DNA of 64,000 nt from JAAVFS01 sp964018905 (GCA_964018905.1 CAXHRO010000013.1:17279-81278); one strand, 5' to 3'; counted from the first letter of the stretch, positions 1 to 9,039 are shown. Numbers and translations: made by a program. The notes: generated by a model from the letters alone, not told the origin.

Positions 1-60
1 GGCCTCGTTGTCCTTACTGTTCTTACCTATTATTGTGGATGGTGTATGCTCTTCGGATAA
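1..60 (+). CDS. C-terminal tail of a truncated ORF
   Basis: Frame 1 is open from the window edge to a TAA at 58-60 and gives 19 residues rich in Val, Leu, Tyr and Cys, as in the end of a membrane segment. The rest of the gene lies outside the window. The frame is supported only by its position just before the DUF1294 gene, so this could be chance. Confidence 0.3.
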   Translation, partial: GLVVLTVLTYYCGWCMLFG

Positions 61-96
61 TCTATTGTTTAAAATCACATTTACTACCATTATATC

Positions 97-369
97 ATGC
101 CCGGTATTATTTTCTTTACAGTGCTGTTCCTGTTGAATGTTGTTGCATTCCTGCTATATGGACTCGACAAACACAATGCCTGTTATAAAAAGTGGCGGTA
201 TCCCGAGATATTGTTGCTGGGACTGGCGATACTTGGCGGTGCCTACGGTGCAGGAATGGGGATGTTCCTGTTCAGACACAAGACATGCCATCTGTCGTTT
301 ATCATAACAGTATCCATAAGTTTTGTCATATGGATGGTTATTTTGGGTATAATCTGTCTGCTCGCCTAA
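97..369 (+). CDS. DUF1294 small membrane protein
   Basis: A 90-residue protein with three hydrophobic segments (about residues 4-20, 37-56 and 66-88). Between the first two lies the family signature: YGLDKHNA, then WRYPE, then GGAYGAGMGMFLFRHKT, which matches DUF1294 closely (GxDKxxA, WRIPE, GGxxGAxxGMxxFRHKT). The length is normal for the family. Its molecular function is unknown; it is an inner-membrane protein. It ends 12 bases before the next + strand gene, so it probably shares a transcript with the two unrecognised beta-sandwich proteins downstream. Confidence 0.85.
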   Translation: MPGIIFFTVLFLLNVVAFLLYGLDKHNACYKKWRYPEILLLGLAILGGAYGAGMGMFLFRHKTCHLSFIITVSISFVIWMVILGIICLLA

Positions 370-381
370 AAACTTATAGTC

Positions 382-1617
382 ATGAATATAAAGATAGGCG
401 TTAACGCTGTAACCCGTGTTGTTGACACAAAGGTGCCCATGGAGCAGGTATACAAGCTGGTGCAGACTGCGGCGGCCGGTGCCCGTATTCAGCTCTGTCC
501 TTTTACGGCCGGTGCCGGATACCTGCAGTGGTCGCTTGACGGGGACGGCTGGATGCGATTCAGAGATCTTGATGATACAGAGAAAGGTATTGTCGTTCAG
601 TATTTCACTGCCCGCCGACAGCTCATGATCGATGCCCTGAAGGGAGCACCGCTTATCGTAGATATCCTTACCGTACCGTCTGATGAGTTTCTGCTTGTAA
701 GGCATAACGGAGCCGACTATGACATAGCATTGGCAGCATGGGGATACCGTTATCCCGACAGGGCTGTGGGACTGGAGCTGAATTCATGGAAATCAAATAC
801 AAAGTATCAGGAGGTAAACATTGAGTTCATGTGGGACGGAAAACCGATACCCAATATGCCGTTCACACTCGAGGGACTTGCTCATTTCACCGACATGGAG
901 GGTATATTCCATGTTGACCGTCCACTGCCGGTAGGTATGCGGTACAGGCTCCACACTTCCGGTAATCCTGTTCCCTCGGCCGAGGATCATTCTTTCACGC
1001 TGACCGTGGAACAGAATAAGGACCTATATAGTTTTGATATCACTCAGATGTTTGATATCGAGGTTGTTGTGACTGTAGATGGATTACCGTCATCAGGTGC
1101 TGAGTGTGATGTGAAGTTTGGCGACCGTCACGAACGGCTCGTAACAGATACCTCAGGCCGTGCCATGTTGCGTCTTCCCCTCGTGAGGGATGTCGTGGGG
1201 CATATAAAGCCTGTCCAGCCTCAGTGTGTGGTTACATGCCGTGGCAGGGAACTCGATTACATTCCCCGTTTTGCCGATGAGTCGCACACTTTTGAATTTG
1301 ACTTTGAGGGTAAAAAGGTCGTTGTGCCGGAGGTGCCTGTTGTAGCGCAAGAGGAGCCGGAACCGGATCCCTCCGTGGTACGGGACCCTGAGACGGTTAC
1401 AATAACTATCCTCGACTATGAGGGATATCCGGTGGTGGATATGCCGCTTAAACTTAAGGCCGGGGCCAAAGGTGAGCTTGACCTTAGAACAGATGACAAG
1501 GGTATTGTCACGGTTCCGGCCGATATGCTGACCGACAGGAAGAAGGTTAATATCAGTTTTACAGTAACTCCCGAGTATCAGGAGTCTCACGATATCCATT
1601 ATTACAAGAAGAAGTAA
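382..1617 (+). CDS. unrecognised protein with three Ig-like repeats
   Basis: I do not recognise this 411-residue protein. Residues 1 to about 155 form a globular region without known motifs. Three similar beta-sandwich-like repeats follow, each built as G-x-P near its start and TDxxGxxxxP near its end: GKPIPNMPF with DMEGIF (about 163-195), GLPSSGAE with TDTSGRAML (about 245-285), and GYPVVDMPL with TDDKGIVTV (about 355-385). A Pro/Glu/Val-rich linker separates the second and third. There is no signal peptide or membrane segment, so a cytoplasmic location is likely. The next gene, 24 bases downstream, is membrane anchored and has similar repeats, so the two probably work together. Confidence 0.75.
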   Translation: MNIKIGVNAVTRVVDTKVPMEQVYKLVQTAAAGARIQLCPFTAGAGYLQWSLDGDGWMRFRDLDDTEKGIVVQYFTARRQLMIDALKGAPLIVDILTVPSDEFLLVRHNGADYDIALAAWGYRYPDRAVGLELNSWKSNTKYQEVNIEFMWDGKPIPNMPFTLEGLAHFTDMEGIFHVDRPLPVGMRYRLHTSGNPVPSAEDHSFTLTVEQNKDLYSFDITQMFDIEVVVTVDGLPSSGAECDVKFGDRHERLVTDTSGRAMLRLPLVRDVVGHIKPVQPQCVVTCRGRELDYIPRFADESHTFEFDFEGKKVVVPEVPVVAQEEPEPDPSVVRDPETVTITILDYEGYPVVDMPLKLKAGAKGELDLRTDDKGIVTVPADMLTDRKKVNISFTVTPEYQESHDIHYYKKK

Positions 1618-1641
1618 TAGTTTTAAGAAAAATAACGGGAT

Positions 1642-3525
1642 ATGGCTAATAAAAATAATCCTACGATACGTGTCTGCCACAATATGAAATACAGGCAGGA
1701 GTATAATGCCTATACCATACAGATGAAGCGTAAGCGTCGTCCCTGGTGGCTTCTGTTACTTCTGTTGCCGTTGCTTCTGTTTATCAAGTGTGACAGGACA
1801 ATCACGGCGCATTGCTTCGAGCCTGATACCGGTATCCCGGTCGGAGGCTGTGAGGTGACGATGGATTATCAGGCCCGCTACCTGTGGAGCGACAGCCGGT
1901 TACTCGCCACGGACAGCATTACGCGTACGGTCACTGCCGACGAGGATGGAAATGCACGCTTCGAGGATTGCCCGTGCAGTGTATTCAGTTATATTTTTTA
2001 TGCCCTGAGCAAGGCTACGTTCACAGCAGTCAACGGTTGTCACGAGGCCGAGGATGTAAGTTGCCTTTTCCATTATACATGGAATGTCGATCTACCCATG
2101 GAACCAAAGCGCGAGGATCTGTATGTACAGATTGTCGATGCCGAGACCCGCGATCCGCTGCCTGACGCAGTCGTTACTTACCGTTATATAGATAATAACG
2201 AGGAGATCACTGACTCGGCCCGCGCCGATGCTATGGGTATTGTCATGATGCCGCGCATGCGTTTCTGCGGCATGGTTGATGACATAGAGGCCGGTTGCTA
2301 CGGGTATGCCGACACTACGGTGGTGAACCGGGCATGTGCCGATCTGCTTGTGCCTACTGACAGTACCGCCATACCGCTGAGGCCTATAAAGCAGCGGTTT
2401 ACTTTCTTTGTGAAGGATGCCGAGACCAGACAGCCTATTCCCGATGCTGTATGTACCGTGAGGCTGACACGCCCGTCGGGCAAAGCTGATGCTCCGCGCA
2501 TTGTACATACCAGTGTAGACGGCAAGGGTGTGGCTGCCTATGATGATGCATTCGTACTGTCTGTGATCAATATCGATGCCGCGAAACATCATTATTATGA
2601 CGGCCGGCTTGAGGGTGGCCCATGGGTGGTCGAGAATTTTATCAGGCAGGATGATGACACGCGTACAATATGGCTTAAGCCCGAGCCGTATCAGGTACAG
2701 TTTGTCAATGTCGACAGCATCAATGGCCGGCCGATACCTAATGTAAAGAACCGTATCACTGTCATTGATCCGGCCGGTAATACGGAGACATATGACGAGA
2801 CCAGCAACAGTAACGGCGTTTTCCCTGTGACAGCCAAGGAGGGATCACGTATAGAGATCGTTTCGGTATGTCAGCCTGATTACAGGGACAAGACAACCGT
2901 GATAGACCATTTTGACGAGGGTGAGAAAGTAAGGATGCAGCCGGTCATGACCGATGTCTGCTTCAAGACGGTAAAGGACAATACCCGACGTCCGATATTG
3001 CCTGGCTGTACTCTGAAAGTGACCGGTTCGATAAGCGGAGGCTTGCCCCCGGCCGATAGTGGTAGCGGTGAGTTCACCGTCAAGGCACGTATCAATGAGA
3101 ACCTGTCGATCGTAGCGTCCAGACACGGATATGCCACAAACGGTACTACTGTCAGCCAGACTCCGGTAGCCGATCTACGAGGCAGGGTCACAGAGATTCC
3201 CCTCAGGGAGGATCCGGTGGTATACTTGCACTCCGATGATATCAAGGGGTCGGTTAGAAACTGTTATGATCTTCATGACGCTCCGTGCCGTATCAACTTC
3301 GAGTGGGAACTGTGTGATGCATGTACGATGCTTATAGTTACCGACGGGAATGGACGTGAAATACGCCGTTTTGGCCGTAACGATCCTGCCGGCGGTGGCG
3401 GTGGTCAGCAGTACAGTGTGCCTAAGGGTTCGGCGGTGCTTACATGTACCACCGAGGAGATATGTGTGACATCGGTCAACGTAAATGGTCACACATGCAC
3501 CTACCGCATATCAAGGCTTGACTGA
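1642..3525 (+). CDS. membrane-anchored multi-repeat beta-sandwich protein
   Basis: An unrecognised 627-residue protein. An Arg/Lys-rich stretch (KRKRRPWW) precedes one hydrophobic segment at about residues 34-48, giving a type II membrane anchor with the remainder in the periplasm. About five repeats of 85-100 residues follow, resembling carboxypeptidase-regulatory or Cna-B-like folds. Each begins with a phrase such as VDAETRDPLPDA, KDAETRQPIPDA or VDSINGRPIPNV and ends near a phrase such as IPLRP. The Cys-containing C-terminal domain (about 530-627) has a poly-Gly loop. A second ATG at 1684 (MKYRQEYNAY) is an alternative start. No catalytic motif is visible; a scaffold or ligand-binding role is a guess. 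Confidence 0.75.
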   Translation: MANKNNPTIRVCHNMKYRQEYNAYTIQMKRKRRPWWLLLLLLPLLLFIKCDRTITAHCFEPDTGIPVGGCEVTMDYQARYLWSDSRLLATDSITRTVTADEDGNARFEDCPCSVFSYIFYALSKATFTAVNGCHEAEDVSCLFHYTWNVDLPMEPKREDLYVQIVDAETRDPLPDAVVTYRYIDNNEEITDSARADAMGIVMMPRMRFCGMVDDIEAGCYGYADTTVVNRACADLLVPTDSTAIPLRPIKQRFTFFVKDAETRQPIPDAVCTVRLTRPSGKADAPRIVHTSVDGKGVAAYDDAFVLSVINIDAAKHHYYDGRLEGGPWVVENFIRQDDDTRTIWLKPEPYQVQFVNVDSINGRPIPNVKNRITVIDPAGNTETYDETSNSNGVFPVTAKEGSRIEIVSVCQPDYRDKTTVIDHFDEGEKVRMQPVMTDVCFKTVKDNTRRPILPGCTLKVTGSISGGLPPADSGSGEFTVKARINENLSIVASRHGYATNGTTVSQTPVADLRGRVTEIPLREDPVVYLHSDDIKGSVRNCYDLHDAPCRINFEWELCDACTMLIVTDGNGREIRRFGRNDPAGGGGGQQYSVPKGSAVLTCTTEEICVTSVNVNGHTCTYRISRLD

Positions 3526-3582
3526 CGATCTTAAGCGTGGATATTATCTGCGCTTTGCTCTAAAAGAGTTATACGACACCGT

Positions 3583-3655
3583 TCTCCAATATTTGTTAAC
3601 GCTTGGCCGGGGCGACGATATCTTATGCCACGGACAACCGAGGATAAATATGACT
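3583..3655 (+). repeat. left part of intergenic repeat A
   Basis: This stretch aligns with 50943-51009. Shared words include ATATTTGTTAACGC, then TATCTTATGCCA, GGACA and GAGGATAAATAT, with scattered differences between them. It lies in the gap between the 627-residue gene and lrgB, which end facing each other. The central part of the two loci (3660-3740 against 51010-51116) does not align by eye. Confidence 0.6.
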
Positions 3656-3742
3656 ATGATGAATTAAGGCCGAAGCTGGATTATACGGACCGTAACATAA
3701 GCATTCCCGGGTCAGACGGTCAAAAAATCCGATTGAGATCCA

Positions 3743-3817
3743 TTTAATTGTGTGCTGATGCATAAAATTACATTGCCATCGCATCTCTCCGGCGCTTTTT
3801 GCCTTGTTCTTCAGTCA
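3743..3817 (+). repeat. 75-bp dispersed repeat, copy A
   Basis: Identical over all 75 bases to 51117-51191, in the same orientation, and it ends in CTTGTTCTTCAGTCA in both. Read on the minus strand, both copies stay open through TEEQGKKRRRDAMAM and then hit TAA. Whether that peptide is ever made cannot be told, because the DNA is identical throughout. The rest of the gap from 3526 to 3905 holds no gene I can support. Confidence 0.85.
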
Positions 3818-3858
3818 AATTACCGGTGTATATATCTGTGAATGGAATCTGAGGGGTG

Positions 3859-3888
3859 CTGTGCCGGGGCGGTTGCCGTGCGGCACAG
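3859..3888. terminator. hairpin downstream of lrgB
   Basis: A 7-bp perfect stem (CTGTGCC with GGCACAG) with a G/C-rich loop lies just past the lrgB stop. No T-run follows on the minus strand, so termination here is uncertain. Confidence 0.3.
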
Positions 3889-3905
3889 GTTCGGTTTGGA
3901 TCGGA

Positions 3906-4604
3906 TCATGGTGTATAGCCCAGCAGGGGGAGTAGCAGGGGGGCAAGCAGGGCTGTGAGAAGACCGTTGAGGGTGAGACCGAGGCTCGAGAAAGCTCCCC
4001 AGCGCTGGCTGCGCTCCATGGCTGCGGCCGTGCCTACGGCATGACTGGCGGTGCCTATGGAGAGGCCTCCGGCTATAGGACTCTTGATGCGGGTGAGGTG
4101 TACGATCTTGAATCCGGCGAGGTTGCCGAGTATGCCTGTCACCACAACGACGGCGGCTGTGAGCGGCGGTATACCGTTCATGGTCTGGGCCACTTCCATG
4201 GCTATGGGTGTGGTGACGGCCTTGGGGGCAAGAGATACGATGACATCGCGGGTGGCTCCGAACAGTTCGGCTGTGACGACTACCGATACGATTCCGATCA
4301 CGCATCCGGCCAGTTCGGCCATCAGTATGGGGACAAGTTGTTTGCGAATGGTCTTGAGTTGCCGGTAGAGTGGCAGTGCGAGTGCCACGACCGCGGGTTT
4401 GAGCCAGAAGTCGATGTAGTCACCCCCCTGGCGGTAAGTGTCATAGTCTATGTCGGTGACAAGGAGATAGACAATCAGGAGGGTTATAGTGATGAGTATA
4501 GGGTTGAGCAGGGTCACGCGTAGGCGGCTCTGTAGCCATTGAGCCCCGAGATATATGAGAAACGTGAGGGCTATGAGGAAGAATTTATTTGCGAGAAACT
4601 CCAT
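3906..4604 (-). CDS. lrgB: LrgB/CidB family membrane protein
   Basis: A polytopic inner-membrane protein of about 232 residues. Features of the LrgB/CidB/PLGG1 family include LPLYRQL, the conserved LAPKAVTTPIAMEVA segment and IGTASHAVGTA near the C-terminus. LrgB partners LrgA. Relatives act in murein hydrolase and lysis control or export small organic acids such as glycolate and pyruvate; which applies here is unknown. The ORF is open from 4625, but the family-like start MEFLANKFF is at 4604, which overlaps the end of lrgA by 20 bases and implies translational coupling. It is the last gene of the parE-coaD-protease-lrgA-lrgB operon. Confidence 0.9.
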   Translation of the reverse strand: MEFLANKFFLIALTFLIYLGAQWLQSRLRVTLLNPILITITLLIVYLLVTDIDYDTYRQGGDYIDFWLKPAVVALALPLYRQLKTIRKQLVPILMAELAGCVIGIVSVVVTAELFGATRDVIVSLAPKAVTTPIAMEVAQTMNGIPPLTAAVVVVTGILGNLAGFKIVHLTRIKSPIAGGLSIGTASHAVGTAAAMERSQRWGAFSSLGLTLNGLLTALLAPLLLPLLGYTP

Positions 4605-4944
4605 TGTGTGTGGCTTTGCGTGCAAGCTGGTGTACCCAGCCTGTAACGGCTATTATCAATATTGTGCTCACGAGGGTTGCCATGACGATGGGCAACCACT
4701 GGGCCTTGATGATGTCGAGACAGCGCAGGAGTCCTACGCCTGCCGGGACAAAGAAGAATCCGAGATTCCTGACGAGAAAGTCGCTGAGACGGTCGACCCA
4801 GTGCTCTTTTACGATGCCCGTCTGCAGGGCGCATGTGAGCAGTATCATACCTATGATACTGGACGGTACGGGTACCCCGGTCAGATAAACAAGTAGCTCG
4901 CCGATAGCGAGAAACGCGAATATTACACTACATTGTACAACCAT
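4585..4944 (-). CDS. lrgA: LrgA/CidA family membrane protein
   Basis: A 119-residue protein with four hydrophobic segments. It carries the family features LTGVPVPSSIIGMILL (about residues 21-36) and LGFFFVPAGVGLL (about 61-73). LrgA/CidA proteins are small holin-like membrane proteins paired with LrgB. The gene begins 6 bases after the stop of the upstream protease gene and overlaps lrgB, so the two are made together. The length is typical. The substrate or lytic role cannot be read from sequence. Confidence 0.9.
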   Translation of the reverse strand: MVVQCSVIFAFLAIGELLVYLTGVPVPSSIIGMILLTCALQTGIVKEHWVDRLSDFLVRNLGFFFVPAGVGLLRCLDIIKAQWLPIVMATLVSTILIIAVTGWVHQLARKATHNGVSRK

Positions 4945-4950
4945 GACATC

Positions 4951-6600
4951 CTATTTATTGTCTGACTGCTCGGCTCCTGAGTTTTTCTTGCTCCCGTCAA
5001 GCAACCGGCTGTATTGACTCTCGTCGTTGATAAGGTCGAGTGCGGCGCGGTATATAGGGTTGATGGCCGGATAGGTGACACGATAGTAGGTGGATTGCTC
5101 GAACAGGTCGCGGCCTATGATGCCTTTGATTATGGTGCTGATGACCCGGCGCGATGTCTCGAGCGCGTCAGGATCGGGCTGGATGTCGCGTGACGAGGCG
5201 AGTTCCACAAGGCTGTCGATCATGGCTGGGGTGACGTTGAAGTTGTCAATGAACGACTGTTCGGTGGGATATTCCTTTCTGAGACGTCGGCGGTTGTCGT
5301 CGACATAGGTTATGGCATAGCTGTTTATGACGCCGCGTGCCACGAGATCGCGATAGTAGGTTGAGTATCCGGTGGTGTCGACAGGGACAAAGAGATCGGG
5401 TGTGATGCCACCGCCTCCATAGACGGTGCGGTGGTTGTGCAGTGTCTCGTAACGCAGAGAGTCGTCGAAGTGTATGCTATCGGCGTTCATGTACTCGCCG
5501 TGCTCGTACCGGCGCAGGAAGTCGCGGTTGTACTCATCATTGTCGCCTGCCTCATAGGGGCGCTGTATGCATCGACCCGATGGTGTGTGGTATCGTGAGA
5601 CTGTGAGGCGTATCATGGAGCCGTCGGGGAAGGGGAACGGGCGTTGTACAAGACCTTTGCCGAAGGTGCGCCGGCCTACGATCAGTCCGCGGTCATTGTC
5701 CTGGATGGCTCCCGAAAGGATCTCGCTGGCGCTGGCCGAGTATTGGTTGACCATGACGACGATGCGTCCGTCGGGGAGCATGGCGCCATGCTCGGCATTG
5801 AACTCGTTAGTGCCCTGGCGGGGAGACTCGGTATAGACTATCGGGGCGCCTTTGGGCAGGAACATATCGGCTATGGCGGTGGCGGCTCCGAGATATCCGC
5901 CGCCATTGTCCTCGAGGTCAATTATAAGATGTTTCATGCCCTGTTTCTTAAGTTTGGAGATAGCCTCGGCAAGTTCGCGGTCGGTCTCCTGGGCAAAGCG
6001 TGTGATGCGGACATATCCAGTGCCAGGCGATGCCATGAAGGCTGCATCGACGCTGTAGACGGGAATGTCATCGCGCTCAACGGTGAACATCAACGGTGAC
6101 GGCTCGCCACGGCGCATGACGGAGAGGTCAACCCTCGTACCTTTGGGTCCGCGCAATATGCGCAGTATGTCGCTGTTGGGACGTTTGAGACCTGAGATTA
6201 CAGTATCGTTGGCGGTAAGTATGCGGTCGCCTGGCAGTATGCCTACTTTCTCGCATGGGCCGCCCGGTGTGGTCTGTATCACAAAGAGAGTGTCGTTCAA
6301 CATGTTGAACTGTATGCCTATGCCCGAGAAATTGCCTTCGAGCGGTGTGGTGAGCTCCCGGGTCTCGTCGGGATCAGAGTAGGTGGAATGTGGGTCCAGA
6401 TTTTTGAGCATTGCCACGATGGCGTCCTGTACCATCTTTGACGAGGCTGTGCTGTCGACGGGGTCAACGTAGAAGTTCTCGATGATGCGCTCGGCATATC
6501 GTAGTTTCATGTCGGGCGTGAACTGGGGTTGCTGTTGCTGTGCGCAGAGCATCCCGGCGCATGTGGCTATTATGGCCACAATAAGTGTGGGTCGTTTCAT
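4951..6600 (-). CDS. S41 family carboxy-terminal processing protease
   Basis: A 549-residue secreted protease with a signal peptide (residues 1-20, ending LCAQ). Next comes a helical N-terminal region with DPHSTY, as in CtpA-type proteases, then a PDZ domain (about 90-165, with GDRILTAND). The S41 catalytic core follows: DLEDNGGGY, then NQYSASASEILSGA holding the nucleophile Ser, then GRRTFGKGLVQ holding the Lys of the Ser-Lys dyad. It cuts periplasmic proteins near their C-termini. Its ATG overlaps the coaD stop by one base (TGATG). Synteny with coaD and parE suggests a housekeeping envelope protease. Confidence 0.93.
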   Translation of the reverse strand: MKRPTLIVAIIATCAGMLCAQQQQPQFTPDMKLRYAERIIENFYVDPVDSTASSKMVQDAIVAMLKNLDPHSTYSDPDETRELTTPLEGNFSGIGIQFNMLNDTLFVIQTTPGGPCEKVGILPGDRILTANDTVISGLKRPNSDILRILRGPKGTRVDLSVMRRGEPSPLMFTVERDDIPVYSVDAAFMASPGTGYVRITRFAQETDRELAEAISKLKKQGMKHLIIDLEDNGGGYLGAATAIADMFLPKGAPIVYTESPRQGTNEFNAEHGAMLPDGRIVVMVNQYSASASEILSGAIQDNDRGLIVGRRTFGKGLVQRPFPFPDGSMIRLTVSRYHTPSGRCIQRPYEAGDNDEYNRDFLRRYEHGEYMNADSIHFDDSLRYETLHNHRTVYGGGGITPDLFVPVDTTGYSTYYRDLVARGVINSYAITYVDDNRRRLRKEYPTEQSFIDNFNVTPAMIDSLVELASSRDIQPDPDALETSRRVISTIIKGIIGRDLFEQSTYYRVTYPAINPIYRAALDLINDESQYSRLLDGSKKNSGAEQSDNK

Positions 6601-7091
6601 CAGTGAGGTATGAATTGGGAGGTGTCGTGACCGAAGTGCTGTAGCTCGCGCACGACCGACGAGCTTACTGCCGCATGCTCGGGGAGGGTGGGTATCAGTA
6701 TGGTCTCGATGCCTGATATTGTACGGTTTACTGTAGCAAGAGTGTATTCGTATTCAAAGTCGGCGACTGTGCGCACACCGCGTATTATGTAGCGTGCTCC
6801 GAGGTCACCGGCCAGGTCGGTTGTGAGTCCGTTCCATGCCATGACGCTTACACCGTGAAGGTGGCCTGTGATACGTTGTATGGCCTCTACCCGGTCGGTG
6901 TATGGTGTCGTCGAGTTTTTGGCTTCGTTGTATCCTACGATGATGACTATGTGGTCAAACAATGGTAGGGCGCGTTCCAGCACCGACATGTGGCCGATGG
7001 TGAACGGGTCGAACGAGCCTGGAAACAGAGCTGTGACCGGTTTGCGGCGGTTGTCGTCAGCAGGCAGGATTTCAGGAGATTTCGCTGTCAT
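6600..7091 (-). CDS. coaD: pantetheine-phosphate adenylyltransferase
   Basis: It transfers AMP from ATP to 4'-phosphopantetheine, the penultimate step of coenzyme A synthesis, in the cytoplasm. TALFPGSFDPFTIGH is the nucleotide-binding motif (TxGH) and RGVRTVADFEYE is the substrate-binding segment. ISSSVVRE, the usual C-terminal motif, appears as VSSSVVRE. The protein is 163 residues. The N-terminus is about 17 residues longer than usual, but no ATG or GTG lies nearer to the conserved block, so the start at 7091, which overlaps the parE end by 20 bases, is kept. A second CoA gene, coaX, lies at 20.3-21.0 kb. Confidence 0.95.
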   Translation of the reverse strand: MTAKSPEILPADDNRRKPVTALFPGSFDPFTIGHMSVLERALPLFDHIVIIVGYNEAKNSTTPYTDRVEAIQRITGHLHGVSVMAWNGLTTDLAGDLGARYIIRGVRTVADFEYEYTLATVNRTISGIETILIPTLPEHAAVSSSVVRELQHFGHDTSQFIPH

Positions 7092-9021
7092 CTTCCACTA
7101 CAAGGTTATTGATGATGAAGTTCTGTCGTTCACCGGTATTCTTGCCCATGTAGAAGGCGAGCAGATCGTCGAGGCTATCCTCTTTGCGCAGTGTAACGCG
7201 GTCGAGTCTCATGTCGGGGCCGATGAAGTCGCGGAACTCTTCGGGCGATATTTCTCCGAGTCCTTTGAATCGGGTTATCTCGGCATTGGCCCCGAGCCGT
7301 TCGATGGCTGTAACACGCTCCTCGTCGTTGTAGCAGTAGTAGGTGTCGTCGGGGATGCTGCTCTTGCTGTCCTTGGGACGGGCCGAACCCATGCGGCGGG
7401 TTGTCTTTTTGTTGCGGACACGGAAGAGGGGAGTCTGCAGTACATAGACATGTCCTTTCTTTACCAGATCGGGGAAGAACTGCAGGAAGAACGTGAGTAG
7501 CAACAGGCGTATATGCATGCCGTCGACATCGGCATCGGTGGCTATGATGACGTTGTTGTAGCGCAGTCCGTCGATACCCTCTTCGATGTTGAGAGCGGCC
7601 TGCAGGAGGTTGAATTCCTCGTTCTCGTAGACAACCTTCTGTGTGAGACCGTAGGAGTTGAGCGGTTTACCTCGTAGGGAAAACACGGCCTGTGTCTCGA
7701 CATTGCGTATCTTGGTGATCGAGCCTGCTGCCGAGTCGCCCTCGGTGATGAATATCGATGATGCGAGTTTTTTCTCTTCGTTGCCTCGTGTGTCGTTGAG
7801 ATGGACACGGCAGTCAAGGAGTTTGCGGTTGTTCATGCTCACCTTCTTGGCCCGTTCGCGCGCCAGCTTGGTGACGCCGGCCCGGGCCTTGCGCTCGCGT
7901 TCCGAGTCCTGGATTTTGTGGAGTATGAGATCGGCAATATCGAGATTGCGGTGCAGGTAGTTGTCGAGTTCTTTCTTGATAAAGTCACCGATGAATTTTG
8001 CCACTGTAGGCCCATCGGGGCCCATGTCGCGTGAGCCGAGCTTGGTCTTGGTCTGGGACTCGAATACGGGTTCCTGTACTTTGATCGACACGGCGGCGAT
8101 CATGCCGTTGCGTATGTCGGAGTAGTCGAAGTTGCGTCCGAAGTAGTCTTTGAGCGTGCGTGATACAGCTTCCTTGAATGCAGCGAGGTGTGTGCCCCCC
8201 TGGGTGGTGTGCTGTCCGTTGACAAACGAGTAGTATTCCTCGCCATACTGGCTGGCGTGGGTTATTGCGACCTCAATGTCATCTCCTTTGAGATGTATGA
8301 TGGGGTATAACGGTTCGTTGGTCATGTTTACCTCCAGGAGATCCCTCAGGCCGTTGCGCGATATATAGCGCTTGCCGTTGAATATGATGGCGAGGCCGGT
8401 GTTGAGGAACGTGTAGTTGCGCAGTAGCGGGACGATGAATTCGTCACGGAACTGGTATCCCTTGAATATGGAGTCGTCGGGTGTGAAGCGCACATATGTT
8501 CCGTTAGGCTCGTCGGTGGGTAGGATTCCGGTCTCCTCGATGAGCTCGCCACGTGAGAATATAGCCTGTCGGGTCATGACGTCGCGTGTACTTTGAATCG
8601 AGAATGACTGTGAGAGGGCGTTTACGGCCTTTATGCCCACACCATTGAGACCTACCGACTTGACAAAAGCCTTGGAGTCGTATTTGCCTCCGGTGTTCAT
8701 TCGTGATGCGACCTCGACAAGTTTGCCAAGAGGTATGCCACGACCGTAGTCGCGCACCGATACCGATGTTTCGGAGACATCAACTATCACCTGTCTGCCG
8801 TATCCCATCATGAACTCGTCAATGGTGTTGTCGAGAACCTCCTTGAGGAGTACGTATATACCGTCATCGCTACCCGAGCCGTCACCGAGCTTGCCTATGT
8901 ACATGCCGGGACGCAGGCGTATGTGCTGCTTCCAGTCAAGCGTGACGATGTCGCTCTCGGTGTATTCTACCGGTGTTTCGGGCCCTTGGGCATCAAGCAG
9001 GAGGTCTTCTTCTTGAGTCAT
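7072..9021 (-). CDS. parE: DNA topoisomerase IV subunit B
   Basis: The ATPase subunit of a type IIA topoisomerase, which decatenates chromosomes. GHKL ATPase motifs are EVLDNTIDEF, DYGRGIPLG and GLNGVGIKAVNALS. The TOPRIM domain shows ITEGDSAAGS and DADVDGMHIR. The length of about 650 residues fits ParE or GyrB. ParE is preferred because of the DWKQHIRLRPGMYIG start and the lack of a GyrB-type insertion; parC is not in the window. The ORF is open from 9042, but a -7 promoter box occupies 9040-9047, so the ATG at 9021 (MTQEEDLLL) is the real start. First gene of the operon to lrgB. Confidence 0.92.
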   Translation of the reverse strand: MTQEEDLLLDAQGPETPVEYTESDIVTLDWKQHIRLRPGMYIGKLGDGSGSDDGIYVLLKEVLDNTIDEFMMGYGRQVIVDVSETSVSVRDYGRGIPLGKLVEVASRMNTGGKYDSKAFVKSVGLNGVGIKAVNALSQSFSIQSTRDVMTRQAIFSRGELIEETGILPTDEPNGTYVRFTPDDSIFKGYQFRDEFIVPLLRNYTFLNTGLAIIFNGKRYISRNGLRDLLEVNMTNEPLYPIIHLKGDDIEVAITHASQYGEEYYSFVNGQHTTQGGTHLAAFKEAVSRTLKDYFGRNFDYSDIRNGMIAAVSIKVQEPVFESQTKTKLGSRDMGPDGPTVAKFIGDFIKKELDNYLHRNLDIADLILHKIQDSERERKARAGVTKLARERAKKVSMNNRKLLDCRVHLNDTRGNEEKKLASSIFITEGDSAAGSITKIRNVETQAVFSLRGKPLNSYGLTQKVVYENEEFNLLQAALNIEEGIDGLRYNNVIIATDADVDGMHIRLLLLTFFLQFFPDLVKKGHVYVLQTPLFRVRNKKTTRRMGSARPKDSKSSIPDDTYYCYNDEERVTAIERLGANAEITRFKGLGEISPEEFRDFIGPDMRLDRVTLRKEDSLDDLLAFYMGKNTGERQNFIINNLVVEDDSEIS

Positions 9022-9039
9022 ATAAGATGTATTTGACTG

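Noticed and set aside
3485..3667. 60-codon plus-strand ORF overlapping the end of the 627-residue gene
   Set aside because: It begins inside the larger gene, has no family resemblance and runs into the repeat A region. Probably chance.
7072..7500. Long plus-strand frame opposite parE and coaD (6868-7500)
   Set aside because: It lies entirely antisense to two certain genes and has no recognisable domain. High-GC codon bias creates such shadows.
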